From contig JBPOFN010000006.1 in assembly GCA_051251725.1 (NCBI GenBank), forward strand, positions 62,001 to 126,000: a DNA stretch of 64,000 bases, read 5' to 3'. Below are positions 8,171-16,817 of the stretch, in pieces. The position numbers and the translations under genes were made by a program. The notes under the pieces are model-generated. The model ran no database searches, was not told where the DNA came from, and was given only the letters and a program-made list of their open reading frames with translations. How positions within the stretch are numbered: position 1 is the stretch's first letter; every line of letters starts with the position of its first letter. Origin of the DNA: JALZUE01 sp051251725 (lineage in GTDB: Bacteria > Pseudomonadota > Gammaproteobacteria > Enterobacterales > Alteromonadaceae).

Positions 8171-10132
8171 ATGAAAAAACAATTACTTGCTCTATCAATC
8201 ATCACTGCGTTATCGGCATGTGGTGGCAGTGGCGACGACAAAACTATTGCTCAAGCTCCGGCGACATTTAGCGGTGATCTCACTGCGATTTTATCAAAAG
8301 CCGAAAACCCTGCGCTTAATATCAAAGTTGACGATCCAAATGTAAATGAATCACTTATTCATTCTGGACCTATTGAAGGAAAGTACGGTACGTTTTCAAT
8401 TAATGTTGCTGGTGATTGGGATTATGTACTTTACACAGGTGAAGACGAACATCCCGATATTACTGCGTTAGTCAGCTCAGAAAATGCAGACTTAACAGAA
8501 ATCCCTTTTGTTATTAAATCTGCCGATGGCACAACACAAACTGTGCAGATTACTCTTGAAGGGATTGACGTACCAGCAACGTTTGCAGGTTCTGTTTTCC
8601 CAAGTATAAATCGCGATACTGGTAGTATTTCGACAAGTACTTCAGTGCGTGACGCTAACCCTGCAGAAGCTGCTTTTTTACCGGCAATTGAGCAAATGGG
8701 CGCCGAAGAAGTTGATGGTGTTGTACAAATTAAAACCATGTACGGTGTTGTCACCATTACGGTAATTGAGCCTGTTATTGGCGTTGAAGGTGTCGAAGCA
8801 GTAGCAGCCGCTGATGCAATTCCTGAAGTGCTTGCTGTGCCAGAAGTGCCCGCTACGGAAACCGAACCGGCAATTCCAGCAGTTCCATATCAACCAGCAG
8901 TACCAGCGGTAGAAGCCGTTGAAGGTGTTACCGCTGTTGAAGCTGTGCTTGGTAAAGTTGATTGGACTTACGAACTTGACGCCACCAATGAAGCGGTAAA
9001 AGCGTTAGAAGTAGATGTTATTCCTGAAGATAAAACAACGCTTCCAACGTTAGAAGATACATTCACGTTAACAACGCTTGATGGTACAGAGCAAACAATT
9101 GAAATTACCATTAAAGCGTCTGAGAAAGTGCCTGCTGTTATCGAAGGCGACTTAGCCGTAGATATTGCTCCTGACTTGGAATCTTTTACTACCGGTGCAG
9201 CAACGATTACTGACGTAAACTTGGCTCAAGCCGAGTTTCAAGCGATAACCGATGTAACAACTAGTTATGGTAGTTTTTCAATGAACAAAGCCGGTGAATG
9301 GCGCTATGATGTTGATCAGGACAATAGCTCAATAACCGCTTTAACCAGTGATTCAACTGCGTTAACAGATACAATAACGTTAATGGCGCTTGATAATACA
9401 CCAGCAGATCTGGTTATTACCCTTCAGCCACCAGTTAAGTCATTAAAAGTTGCTGAAGCAAGTCATCTAGGCGCTCAGGGTAAATTTAGGCTTGACGCTA
9501 CAGATAGATTAAAAGTCGGTAAAATGTCTTTTAGAACGAAATTAACGGATCTAGTGCAACCGGCTGAATACTCTGTCATGGCGAATAAGCCATGGGATAC
9601 TCGCGTCGCATTGTTAGGTATTATATTTAACCCAGATGAAACCATATCTCTTCAAAGTACTGGAACACGTGGTGCTAATGAAGCTAGAGTTCCTGTTCTA
9701 CTTAAAAACACATTTACCCAAGGTGACTGGATAACAGTAGAAGCTACATGGAATGTAAATGATGCGGTTAATGATAGCGCGGGTACACAAGACGGTACAC
9801 CGGCACTCATTAGCTTAAAAATTAATGGTGAAGCTGTACGTTCAGCCGATGATACAACCATTACCACAGATATTTTTGACTCACTAGCTACGGATATTAG
9901 CCAAATTACAGCCGGTGTTAATAAATATAACTTCTTATGTGGTACTGCCGCAGCCGACCCATCTGGCTCCTGTATTGTTGACGATATTAAAGTATATAAT
10001 CCGGAGGGGGAATTAGTTGTTTACGAGAACTTTGAAACTCCTGCTAACTTTATAAATGGCGGCAATCTGACAAAAGGCGGTAAGTTTGGTAGTGGTACTA
10101 TTACTAACACAATGGTAATTGACGACGATTAA
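8171..10132 (+). CDS. Second VCBS-repeat lipoprotein with P/A/V/E-rich insert
   Basis: 653 aa lipoprotein (lipobox TALSAC, Cys17) with AAGGA upstream. It has three VCBS-like repeats, each with YGxF/YGVV and W-x-Y-x-L/V cores. The middle one is split between YGVVTITV and KVDWTYELD by about 65 residues of repetitive Pro/Ala/Val/Glu sequence with AVPAV-type units (about residues 198-262). The C-terminal third is a jelly-roll-like domain with VDDIKVYNPEG, clearly related to the preceding gene, so the two are paralogues. Probably a surface glycan-binding protein that works with the upstream TonB receptor (inference). No catalytic residues were recognised. Confidence 0.72.
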   Translation: MKKQLLALSIITALSACGGSGDDKTIAQAPATFSGDLTAILSKAENPALNIKVDDPNVNESLIHSGPIEGKYGTFSINVAGDWDYVLYTGEDEHPDITALVSSENADLTEIPFVIKSADGTTQTVQITLEGIDVPATFAGSVFPSINRDTGSISTSTSVRDANPAEAAFLPAIEQMGAEEVDGVVQIKTMYGVVTITVIEPVIGVEGVEAVAAADAIPEVLAVPEVPATETEPAIPAVPYQPAVPAVEAVEGVTAVEAVLGKVDWTYELDATNEAVKALEVDVIPEDKTTLPTLEDTFTLTTLDGTEQTIEITIKASEKVPAVIEGDLAVDIAPDLESFTTGAATITDVNLAQAEFQAITDVTTSYGSFSMNKAGEWRYDVDQDNSSITALTSDSTALTDTITLMALDNTPADLVITLQPPVKSLKVAEASHLGAQGKFRLDATDRLKVGKMSFRTKLTDLVQPAEYSVMANKPWDTRVALLGIIFNPDETISLQSTGTRGANEARVPVLLKNTFTQGDWITVEATWNVNDAVNDSAGTQDGTPALISLKINGEAVRSADDTTITTDIFDSLATDISQITAGVNKYNFLCGTAAADPSGSCIVDDIKVYNPEGELVVYENFETPANFINGGNLTKGGKFGSGTITNTMVIDDD

Positions 10133-10146
10133 TCTACTCCCCTTTT

Positions 10147-10178
10147 AAAAATAGCGCTACTTGTAGCGCTATTTTTTT
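10147..10178 (+). terminator. Rho-independent terminator after the VCBS lipoprotein genes
   Basis: Perfect 14-bp stem: AAAAATAGCGCTAC (10147-10160), TT loop, GTAGCGCTATTTTT (10163-10176), continuing into a T-run. It closes the receptor/lipoprotein transcription unit. Confidence 0.9.
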
Positions 10179-10563
10179 GTCTGTTATAAGGCAGTAATTA
10201 ACGCTCGCCGTTCGGTTAGCCTGCAGTTTCACTATTATTTAGCCTTCACTTTATCTACCTAAGAGCAATTAGCGTTAGTTAGTTGTAATAGTTAATCTCG
10301 CCAAAACTACAGTTATTATGCGGTTAGTTATTATTTTATTAATTTTCATCAATTTATAAGTACAAGCTAACACATCACCAATACTGACAGCCAATAAGAA
10401 AGACACATAATGACCAGTAGTGACAGATTAGGAGTGAACGTGCTGGTTTTGTGTCAGAACATTGTATATGATGAATTCACCGAAAAATCGGTATAAAAAA
10501 TAAGCAGGTAATCATTTCTACCATAGCGCACATAAATATAATAAATAAAAGTTCGGGGAATTA
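10179..10563. other. Promoter-containing gap upstream of the beta-helix gene
   Basis: About 385 bp with no ORF or strong dyad. The beta-helix gene has its own terminator behind it and follows a strong one, so its promoter must lie here. GGGGAA (10555-10560) is its ribosome-binding site. Confidence 0.5.
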
Positions 10564-11805
10564 ATGAAACATTCAAAGTTAAAAGCACAGCTAATCAAAG
10601 CAGTAATAACCAGTTTTTTATTCACCACATCGTACAGTTACGCCGACTGTAATGATGCACCAATAAACCCACCAAGTGGAGACGTATCAGCGCTACAAAC
10701 GGCATTACAAAATGCAACGAATACCGGGCAGTCGGTCAGGATCACCGGTACATTTAACATCAGTGAAGATATGAAAATTTGGCTGCGTAAAGACCTGATA
10801 GTTGATGCTACAGGGGCAACATTTCGGGCAACGTCAAACTTAGATGGTGATATGTTCAGTATTGATTCAAATGCCATCAAATCTGAACAGTGCAGTAGCA
10901 CAGGGTTAGCTGATGTTAAGTGGATTGGCGGTACCTTTGTTATGGCGGATGCCAAAATGTCGACCGTGATCCCTTATTCACATCTTTCAGATCAAACTCG
11001 TATTGGCACAAAAGCAACGGCTGATGCTATTTCGATAAGAGGTACACATAACACTAGTTCAGGCCTATATCATAAACTTGACCGGGTAGAGATCAGCGCC
11101 ATTACTTACTATGGTACTGACGAGGGCAATAAGCACAGCACTAAAGCATTTTGGCAAGCCGGTGGTGACAGTGCAATTTTGATGGGTGGTGCATTAAGTG
11201 CGAACATTAGTGATAACGAATTTTACGGCGTACGTGATGTCGCTATTTATGTTTCAGCAGATAATCCAACAGGGATTTATGGTGACCATTTTACGATGGA
11301 TAATAATTATATTGAACGCGCATTCGACGGTATAGCAAGTAAGCGGGGCGCAGATAATATTAAAATGCGTAACAATGAATGTAACGATGTCGCTATTTGC
11401 TTAAGTATTAAAAACTTACTTTCTGGCAGAACGGCCACCAACGTGACCATTCATGATAATAAAATAATTAAAGGGGTGCGTGCTATCAGCCTTGAACGGG
11501 TCAATAATGCCTCGGTGCAAAACAATATAATTATCCGACTCGGTGACAAGGTCGCAAATATTAGTAATACCGTCAGTGGTAGCCAAGATCTACAAAAATA
11601 CAGCAGTGCCTATGAAGCCATCTCTTTGATGGGGGTTCAATACTCGACTATCAGTAACAATGATATTTCTGCCTCAACTACGCGCACAAGCTCGTTGACT
11701 TGGGGAATTGTTCAGCGCTCACACGATGGCCGCAATACCAGCAATATTAACAAATCGAATAACAGTTATAATTCAGCTTTAGACATCAACACGTTAAACG
11801 ACTAA
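10564..11805 (+). CDS. Secreted right-handed parallel beta-helix protein; candidate polysaccharide lyase or hydrolase
   Basis: 413 aa with an N-terminal signal peptide ending near SYSYA (about residue 27). From about residue 90 on it shows repeated short coils of the type I-S-D-N-x-F/I, M-D-N-N-Y-I-E and T-I-H-D-N-K-I-I, typical of pectate-lyase-like beta-helices. Two Cys pairs may be present (Cys29 region; NECNDVAIC). No signature of a named CAZy family was recognised; GH28, GH82, PL1 and PL6 patterns were not seen. Transcribed alone, with a GGGGAA ribosome site and a strong terminator. Being secreted and close to GH88, it is a candidate for the missing lyase (inference). Confidence 0.7.
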   Translation: MKHSKLKAQLIKAVITSFLFTTSYSYADCNDAPINPPSGDVSALQTALQNATNTGQSVRITGTFNISEDMKIWLRKDLIVDATGATFRATSNLDGDMFSIDSNAIKSEQCSSTGLADVKWIGGTFVMADAKMSTVIPYSHLSDQTRIGTKATADAISIRGTHNTSSGLYHKLDRVEISAITYYGTDEGNKHSTKAFWQAGGDSAILMGGALSANISDNEFYGVRDVAIYVSADNPTGIYGDHFTMDNNYIERAFDGIASKRGADNIKMRNNECNDVAICLSIKNLLSGRTATNVTIHDNKIIKGVRAISLERVNNASVQNNIIIRLGDKVANISNTVSGSQDLQKYSSAYEAISLMGVQYSTISNNDISASTTRTSSLTWGIVQRSHDGRNTSNINKSNNSYNSALDINTLND

Positions 11806-11870
11806 ACCTTATAAACAACTGACCTTAACAACTCAACAGAGTGGCTTAAGGTTAAATAGCGTGCAATGCT

Positions 11871-11923
11871 AAACTGCTCTAAAAGGTTATCAGCCATTAT
11901 CAAACTTTTAGAGCAGTTTTCGT
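11871..11923 (+). terminator. Terminator after the beta-helix gene
   Basis: Perfect 15-bp stem AAACTGCTCTAAAAG (11871-11885) / CTTTTAGAGCAGTTT (11905-11919), 19-nt loop, then TTCGTTT. It lies between convergent genes and probably serves mainly the plus strand. Confidence 0.8.
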
Positions 11924-12015
11924 TTATTCAAAACTAACAATCAGGGGCAAAAAATACAGTTACCGGCCAAGGCTAACATTACCGTTAAGTGTAATTAGTT
12001 GACCACAGATCTAGT

Positions 12016-13182
12016 TTAATTAGTACCAATCACCAGTGCCCGCCACCTACCTCTAGCGTACGCTGTACCGCCATCTTCTGGAATTTTTCCATTGGTAACC
12101 GCCATGGCTGCAACTTTTATTACATCGTTGTGCTTTAAAGTTACATCATCAATCTTGAAATAACTTTCTTGGTAATCAGTACCCGTTTCAGGATTTTGAA
12201 AACTCGCTATCACCTTATCATTAAGTAGCACTTTGTAATGTGACTCACCATCAATTTCACTTAAAGTGACAAGGGTTATCTGATGAACCCCAGCATCGGT
12301 TTCTGCCACTTTATATTCTGCGTAAGCGTATTTATTTCTATATGACTCCTGTGCGGCATTTATTGCCAGCGCTTGCTCAACTTCATGCTGATAAAAAGGG
12401 ATAGCGCCAGTGTCTATAATATTGAAGTCAGCTGTGGCGTGTAATGTTTTTTTATATTGAAAAATATTATGTAACCTTTGTTTGCTAGGCAAAGCCTGTG
12501 AGAGATATTTTGTGGCCGGTATATCTATTTCTTTTGGTAGATATTCAGCATCAGTTGTTAATAATATTTTATCCATTTCAAAGCCATCTTCACGCATTGA
12601 AACCATAAAGTTATGCACACCGGCGGTTGGAATATTAATGGTGATGGTTTGTGGTGCGCCGCAATGGTTGTCTTCAACCCGCTGAGCTGAAGACCATGTC
12701 CATTGATGCTTGTTTTCACAAAGCTGTAATCTTTGCCCGGATTCTGGCCAAGTACTATTTAATCCAATATGGACACCATTATCTTCAGTGCCAGTGCTGT
12801 AAGCTCTAACCCAAACAAAATATCTACCGGGGGTATTAAAATATATCGGGTAGCTTAATAGGGCGCTTACTCCTGGCTGGTTAGTAAAGTTTTCACCTTG
12901 TATTAACTCCTCGCTATGATTCGTTCGAGTATCAGGTAACAATTCAATATACGCACCTTGGCTAGCGCCCTGGAAATGCTTAACATCGTTATCAGCATAA
13001 TGATGCTGCGCAGTGTCCTTTGAAAAGGCAAACCAGCGCCTTTTTAGATCTAAATGTTGGGCTGCAAAGTCTTCAGCTTCTAACATAACAATACCGTTTT
13101 TTTCGATATAGCTAGTGTTTGCCAATACGTTAAAAGTAACTGCTGTTAATAGCAGCGTTAATGCACTTACGTAAGCCTTCAT
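12016..13182 (-). CDS. Secreted two-domain carbohydrate-binding-like protein
   Basis: 388 aa with a signal peptide ending near NVLA (about residue 22). Domain 1 (about 25-225) begins with the VMLEAEDFAAQ motif and has YFVWVRAYSTGTEDNG, then VHNFMVSMREDGFEMDKILL. This resembles CBM6/CBM35-like modules and the C-terminal module of GH115 proteins, where a conserved Glu helps bind calcium or sugar. Domain 2 (about 240-388) is another predicted beta-sandwich, which I do not recognise. No catalytic domain is present. Convergent with the beta-helix gene. Probably binds the target polysaccharide at the cell surface or in the periplasm (inference). Confidence 0.65.
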   Translation of the reverse strand: MKAYVSALTLLLTAVTFNVLANTSYIEKNGIVMLEAEDFAAQHLDLKRRWFAFSKDTAQHHYADNDVKHFQGASQGAYIELLPDTRTNHSEELIQGENFTNQPGVSALLSYPIYFNTPGRYFVWVRAYSTGTEDNGVHIGLNSTWPESGQRLQLCENKHQWTWSSAQRVEDNHCGAPQTITINIPTAGVHNFMVSMREDGFEMDKILLTTDAEYLPKEIDIPATKYLSQALPSKQRLHNIFQYKKTLHATADFNIIDTGAIPFYQHEVEQALAINAAQESYRNKYAYAEYKVAETDAGVHQITLVTLSEIDGESHYKVLLNDKVIASFQNPETGTDYQESYFKIDDVTLKHNDVIKVAAMAVTNGKIPEDGGTAYARGRWRALVIGTN

Positions 13183-13676
13183 TAATTATCCTTAATTCTC
13201 ATGGTTTATTTATTTAGTCAAGTAACTAGCTATTATTCATCAAAGTGTATGATTGCTGCCATTATCTATAAGCATCATAAGGTTATGATTTTTAATTAAA
13301 TCAATAAGAGTAAGCAATAACTAATTTTCAGTAATCAAAAATGAATTATTGTAGTTGCGGTATTCCGTATCGGGTACTTAGTAAACACTAAGTCCAATAC
13401 TAAAGGGTATCGGACTTAGTTGAGTATCCGGTAGCCTATTTTAAAGCCAATACCAGAGCTGACTTAACTTTTGACAAGTGAAGAGATAGTTAATATTATG
13501 GCTAACTGTGATTTATTATGCGTTACTTTGTTTGCTTGTGATTCCTGGTGCTTTTAACACAATAACAATCTAGTGGGCACAATTGTTAACGCCCGAATAA
13601 GGCGAGCATTAGCCCAGCATCAATTTATCTTTATCTAACATTCCCTTAACCATTATTGCCAAATTAGTGAAAGTAA
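13183..13676. other. Divergent intergenic region with nested inverted repeats
   Basis: 494 bp between divergent genes for the CBM-like protein and a sulfatase. It contains the repeat cluster at 13355-13435 (separate entry) and no ORF. Promoters of both genes must lie here. Confidence 0.55.
13376..13420. promoter_or_regulatory. Nested inverted repeats (ACTTAGT / GTATCGG units)
   Basis: ACTTAGT (13376-13382) pairs with ACTAAGT (13387-13393). Separately, ACTAAGTCCAATAC (13387-13400) pairs with GTATCGGACTTAGT (13407-13420) with one mismatch. GTATCGGG just before and GTATCCGG just after add further copies of the unit. This may be a multi-site operator or alternative hairpins. Confidence 0.5.
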
Positions 13677-15161
13677 ATGACAACTCTATTTAAGCTTTAC
13701 CGACCAAAAACACACAAAATTAATTACCGAATAATATCAATACTGATCGGAGCATTTTGCATCTGTAGCGCCAGCGCTGAACAGCCTCAGTCGAATGAAA
13801 AAATCGTAAAAGACACAACTAAACCCAATATACTCTTTATCTTAGCGGATGATCATCGCTGGGATTTAATTGGTAAATATCACCCTATTATAAAAACGCC
13901 TAACTTAGATAAATTAGCCAATCAGGGTACTGTCTTTAAAAACGCTTTTGTAACAACCCCTATTTGCGCTTCCAGCCGCGCTAGTATTTTAACCGGCTTA
14001 ACTGAGCGTAGTCATGATTTTACTTTTGGTCGCCCAGGTGTCGGTAAAGTTGAGTCAAACAACATCTATCCTAAATTATTACAAGATCAGGGCTATAGCT
14101 CTGCTTTTATTGGTAAATACGGTATCAACATTGCGAAACAAGCAAAAGAAAGTTTCGATTATTACAAGCCATTAAAACAAGCGATAACTGGCGAGTACAA
14201 GGGTAAAACCTTACCGCAAACTTACCATATAGCGGCACTTGCAGAAGAGTTTATTGAGCAATCAAAGAACAGCGGTCAGCATTGGACCATGTCGGTTAAT
14301 TTTTGGGACCCACATGCACATGATGATGATCTAATTGAGCAATATCACTACCCTGCTGAATTTGAGGAATATTACACTGACATCACGATTCCACCGGCAA
14401 AATTCTCACAAGATCAAACCTTTGAACAATTACCTGAGTTTTTGAAAACATCAATTGGTAATGTAAGATGGCAATATCGTTATGGCACGCCAGAAATTTA
14501 TCAAAAAATGGTTAAACGTCACTATCGTGCAATTAGTGGCGTTGATAAAGCCGTCGGCATGATTTATCAAAAACTGGAAAAGCTAGGTATTGCTGACAAC
14601 ACCATTATTATTTATGCCGGCGATAACGGCTACAATATTAATGAGCGTCAACTGGCGGGTAAATGGTTTGGCTGGGAGGAAGACTTAAGAGTACCGTTAA
14701 TTGTTTATGATCCGCGCAATAAATTAGCGCACGGAAAAGAAAATAAACAAATGGCTCTCAATATTGATATTGCACCAACTATTTTGGATCTTGCCGGCGT
14801 AACTATCCCTGAAAGTTATCAAGGCGTTAGCTTAACGCCTTTATTAAACGGCGAGCAACCAGCTAACTGGCGTGATGAGTTCTTCTTCGAACATATGTAT
14901 CAACCCAAAAGAGTATCAATTCCGCCAACGATAGGTATTAGAACTGCCCAGTGGAAATACGTAGATTTTTACAAAAACGATTTTCAGCAGCTTTACAATT
15001 TAGCAGCCGATCCAGACGAAAAATACAACCTAGCTCAATCACCTGAGCATCAGTCAGTATTGAAAGATTTAAGCGACCGTACCAACAGCTATATTAAACG
15101 CTACGAAAATCAGCGCACTGATGAAGTAAAGAGCAGGAAAACATTTATTAATGAACGCTAA
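13677..15161 (+). CDS. Sulfatase (S1 family), secreted, atypical C-A-S-S-R active site
   Basis: 494 aa alkaline-phosphatase-fold sulfatase. N-terminal membrane/signal segment (about 17-34), metal motif ILFILADDHRWD (about 52-63), active-site CASSR with Cys97, and C-terminal metal/Lys motifs AGDNGYN and AGKWFGW. Cys97 would be converted to formylglycine. The third motif residue is Ser where the textbook pattern has Pro or Ala. The usual GKWHLG stretch is GKYGIN here. It is followed by a DUF1080 lipoprotein on the same strand (154-bp gap). It removes sulfate esters from the polysaccharide; the exact linkage cannot be read from sequence. Confidence 0.9.
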   Translation: MTTLFKLYRPKTHKINYRIISILIGAFCICSASAEQPQSNEKIVKDTTKPNILFILADDHRWDLIGKYHPIIKTPNLDKLANQGTVFKNAFVTTPICASSRASILTGLTERSHDFTFGRPGVGKVESNNIYPKLLQDQGYSSAFIGKYGINIAKQAKESFDYYKPLKQAITGEYKGKTLPQTYHIAALAEEFIEQSKNSGQHWTMSVNFWDPHAHDDDLIEQYHYPAEFEEYYTDITIPPAKFSQDQTFEQLPEFLKTSIGNVRWQYRYGTPEIYQKMVKRHYRAISGVDKAVGMIYQKLEKLGIADNTIIIYAGDNGYNINERQLAGKWFGWEEDLRVPLIVYDPRNKLAHGKENKQMALNIDIAPTILDLAGVTIPESYQGVSLTPLLNGEQPANWRDEFFFEHMYQPKRVSIPPTIGIRTAQWKYVDFYKNDFQQLYNLAADPDEKYNLAQSPEHQSVLKDLSDRTNSYIKRYENQRTDEVKSRKTFINER

Positions 15162-15315
15162 TTTTAGAGGCTGTTAAACTTGCTGATTGTTTATTTCAAC
15201 AGTTTAATGGCGAGTGCCGCGCTCAAATAACATAAATTCGAACAAAAGTTAAATATGAAGGTCAACAAGATCCGAGTAAAAATATAATATTAACAAGCAA
15301 AAAATAGAGAGTATA

Positions 15316-16035
15316 ATGACCATTAATAACAAGATTAAAAACGGGCTGGCATTGTCGCTATGCCTAATATTATCAGCCTGTAGTTTACAAGCGCACAATA
15401 AAACTGAGCTATTGTCTGCTAGCTTAGACAATTGGCAGAACGTTTATAACGACGGTGAAGCAAAATTAAACCAAGGCGAAATTGAGTTAATTTCAAAAAG
15501 TAATTGGTTTTATTTAACCAAAAAGAAATATTCAGATTTTGTTTTAGAAGCCGAAATTAAAATGCCTGATCCTGCCACCATCACTGAATATAATAACTCA
15601 GGTTTTATCGTTAGAGCACAAGTACGCGATAGTAAAAAAAGTGGCCAAGAAGCTTATGGTTACCAAGCAGAAGTTGATCCAAGCAAGCGTAAATGGAGCG
15701 GTGGTTTATACGATCAAGGCCGCAGACAGTGGCTAAACCCATTACATGAAAAGCGCTCTAAGCCTGACAGTGATTTCAAAGAAAATTTATCACCAAAATG
15801 GACAGATGAAAAAGCTAATGCTTATAAAGCCAATCAATGGAATAAATATAAAATTGTCTGTCTGGGTAGCGACATTAAAATTTATGTTAATGATGTTTTA
15901 ACTACGCATGTTATCGATACAAAAGATAAAACAGGATATATCGGCATACAGCATCACGGTAGCAAAAAATATCAAGAAACCGGCGACAGCGCAAACAGCA
16001 TATTTTTTAGAAACATCACAGTTACTGAACTCTGA
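15316..16035 (+). CDS. DUF1080 (3-keto-disaccharide hydrolase-like) lipoprotein
   Basis: 239 aa with lipobox LILSAC (Cys22). The remaining sequence is one concanavalin-like beta-jelly-roll typical of PF06439: NWFYLTKKKYSDFVLEAEIK, then NNSGFIVRAQ, then WNKYKIVCLGSDIKIYVND, and GYIGIQHHGS near the end. Some family members hydrolyse 3-keto-glycosides and others only bind sugars. No oxidoreductase partner for a keto-glycoside route is visible nearby, so a sugar-binding role is equally possible. Probably co-transcribed with the upstream sulfatase. A strong terminator follows. Confidence 0.82.
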   Translation: MTINNKIKNGLALSLCLILSACSLQAHNKTELLSASLDNWQNVYNDGEAKLNQGEIELISKSNWFYLTKKKYSDFVLEAEIKMPDPATITEYNNSGFIVRAQVRDSKKSGQEAYGYQAEVDPSKRKWSGGLYDQGRRQWLNPLHEKRSKPDSDFKENLSPKWTDEKANAYKANQWNKYKIVCLGSDIKIYVNDVLTTHVIDTKDKTGYIGIQHHGSKKYQETGDSANSIFFRNITVTEL

Positions 16036-16110
16036 TAGGCTTTAGCTTTGCTAAGCTAAGTCAGTTGAATTAAGTTCACTTAACTTATGAAATCTCAAAA
16101 AGCTACTACT

Positions 16111-16149
16111 AACGCCAGTGATAATTCTAATTATCACTGGCGTTTTTTT
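16111..16149 (+). terminator. Rho-independent terminator
   Basis: Near-perfect stem AACGCCAGTGATAATT (16111-16126) / AATTATCACTGGCGTT (16129-16144) with an effective 4-nt loop, continuing into a T7 run. It ends the sulfatase/DUF1080 unit. Confidence 0.92.
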
Positions 16150-16160
16150 GTGCCTATTTT

Positions 16161-16432
16161 AATGACGTAGGTAATGGTGCAAATTATCGACGAGGACGAG
16201 ATGTTTCAGCCTCAATAGGTATCGTTCCTCGACAACACAGTAGTGGCGGTAAAGATACATTGCTTGGCATAAGCAAACGGGGAAATAGCTACCTCAGGTG
16301 TCTTATGATACAAGGGGCAAAGGCCGTTGTTTCAACAGCCAAAACGAGAAATTAAGTCAATGGATTAATAAAATAGTTCAACCTCGGGGGCATAACCGAG
16401 CATGTGTCGCGTATGCCAACAAAATGGCGATG
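16161..16432 (+). pseudogene. IS110/IS1111-family transposase, C-terminal remnant
   Basis: From 16170 a frame reads GNGANYRRGRDVSASIGIVP, then RQHSSGGKDTLLGISKRGNS and YLRCLMIQGAKAVV, ending at TAA 16353-16355. This is the conserved C-terminal (Transposase_20) block of IS110-type DEDD transposases. The last part of the protein continues after a frameshift (QWINKIVQPRGHNRACVAYANKMA in pieces). The N-terminal catalytic half is missing and the frame is broken, so it is dead. Sequence to 16817 is non-coding and probably the remainder of the scar. Confidence 0.85.
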
Positions 16433-16817
16433 TTGCCGTTTTGTTTCATCACTTTAAAATTGCCCAATAACGTCAAGCTGAACGCGTTGAATAAGGTAAT
16501 GTTATTACACCAAGCGGTTACGTCTTGCCGATTACTTAACAGGAAAATAATCGTGATATGGTTATTGGCAGGTTGAGCTAACGCATTAGATAACGTAAGA
16601 CGTGAATTTGAACGGGGTATCATAAACTAATAATTCAACGCCGTTATAAATGGCATGGAGTATTAATAGCTTACGCCCTTCTGCCGTGCATGATTGTCGA
16701 TGGCCAGTTTCAAGCCGATAACTTAAATTAAAGGCGACATCAGCGGATCATTAAGTTTTCTGCCGTGGGAAAGATGCTATTTAACTTTGTAGTTACACAA
16801 AAAGAGTTATAAGGTCA
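16433..16817. other. Non-coding scar downstream of the transposase remnant
   Basis: About 385 bp without a credible gene. Short overlapping ORFs on both strands have no family resemblance and unusual composition. Most likely decayed mobile-element flank. Confidence 0.5.

Noticed and set aside
16298..16576. 92-aa ORF taken as a separate gene
   Set aside because: Its first part is the frameshifted tail of the IS110-type transposase and the rest is scar sequence.
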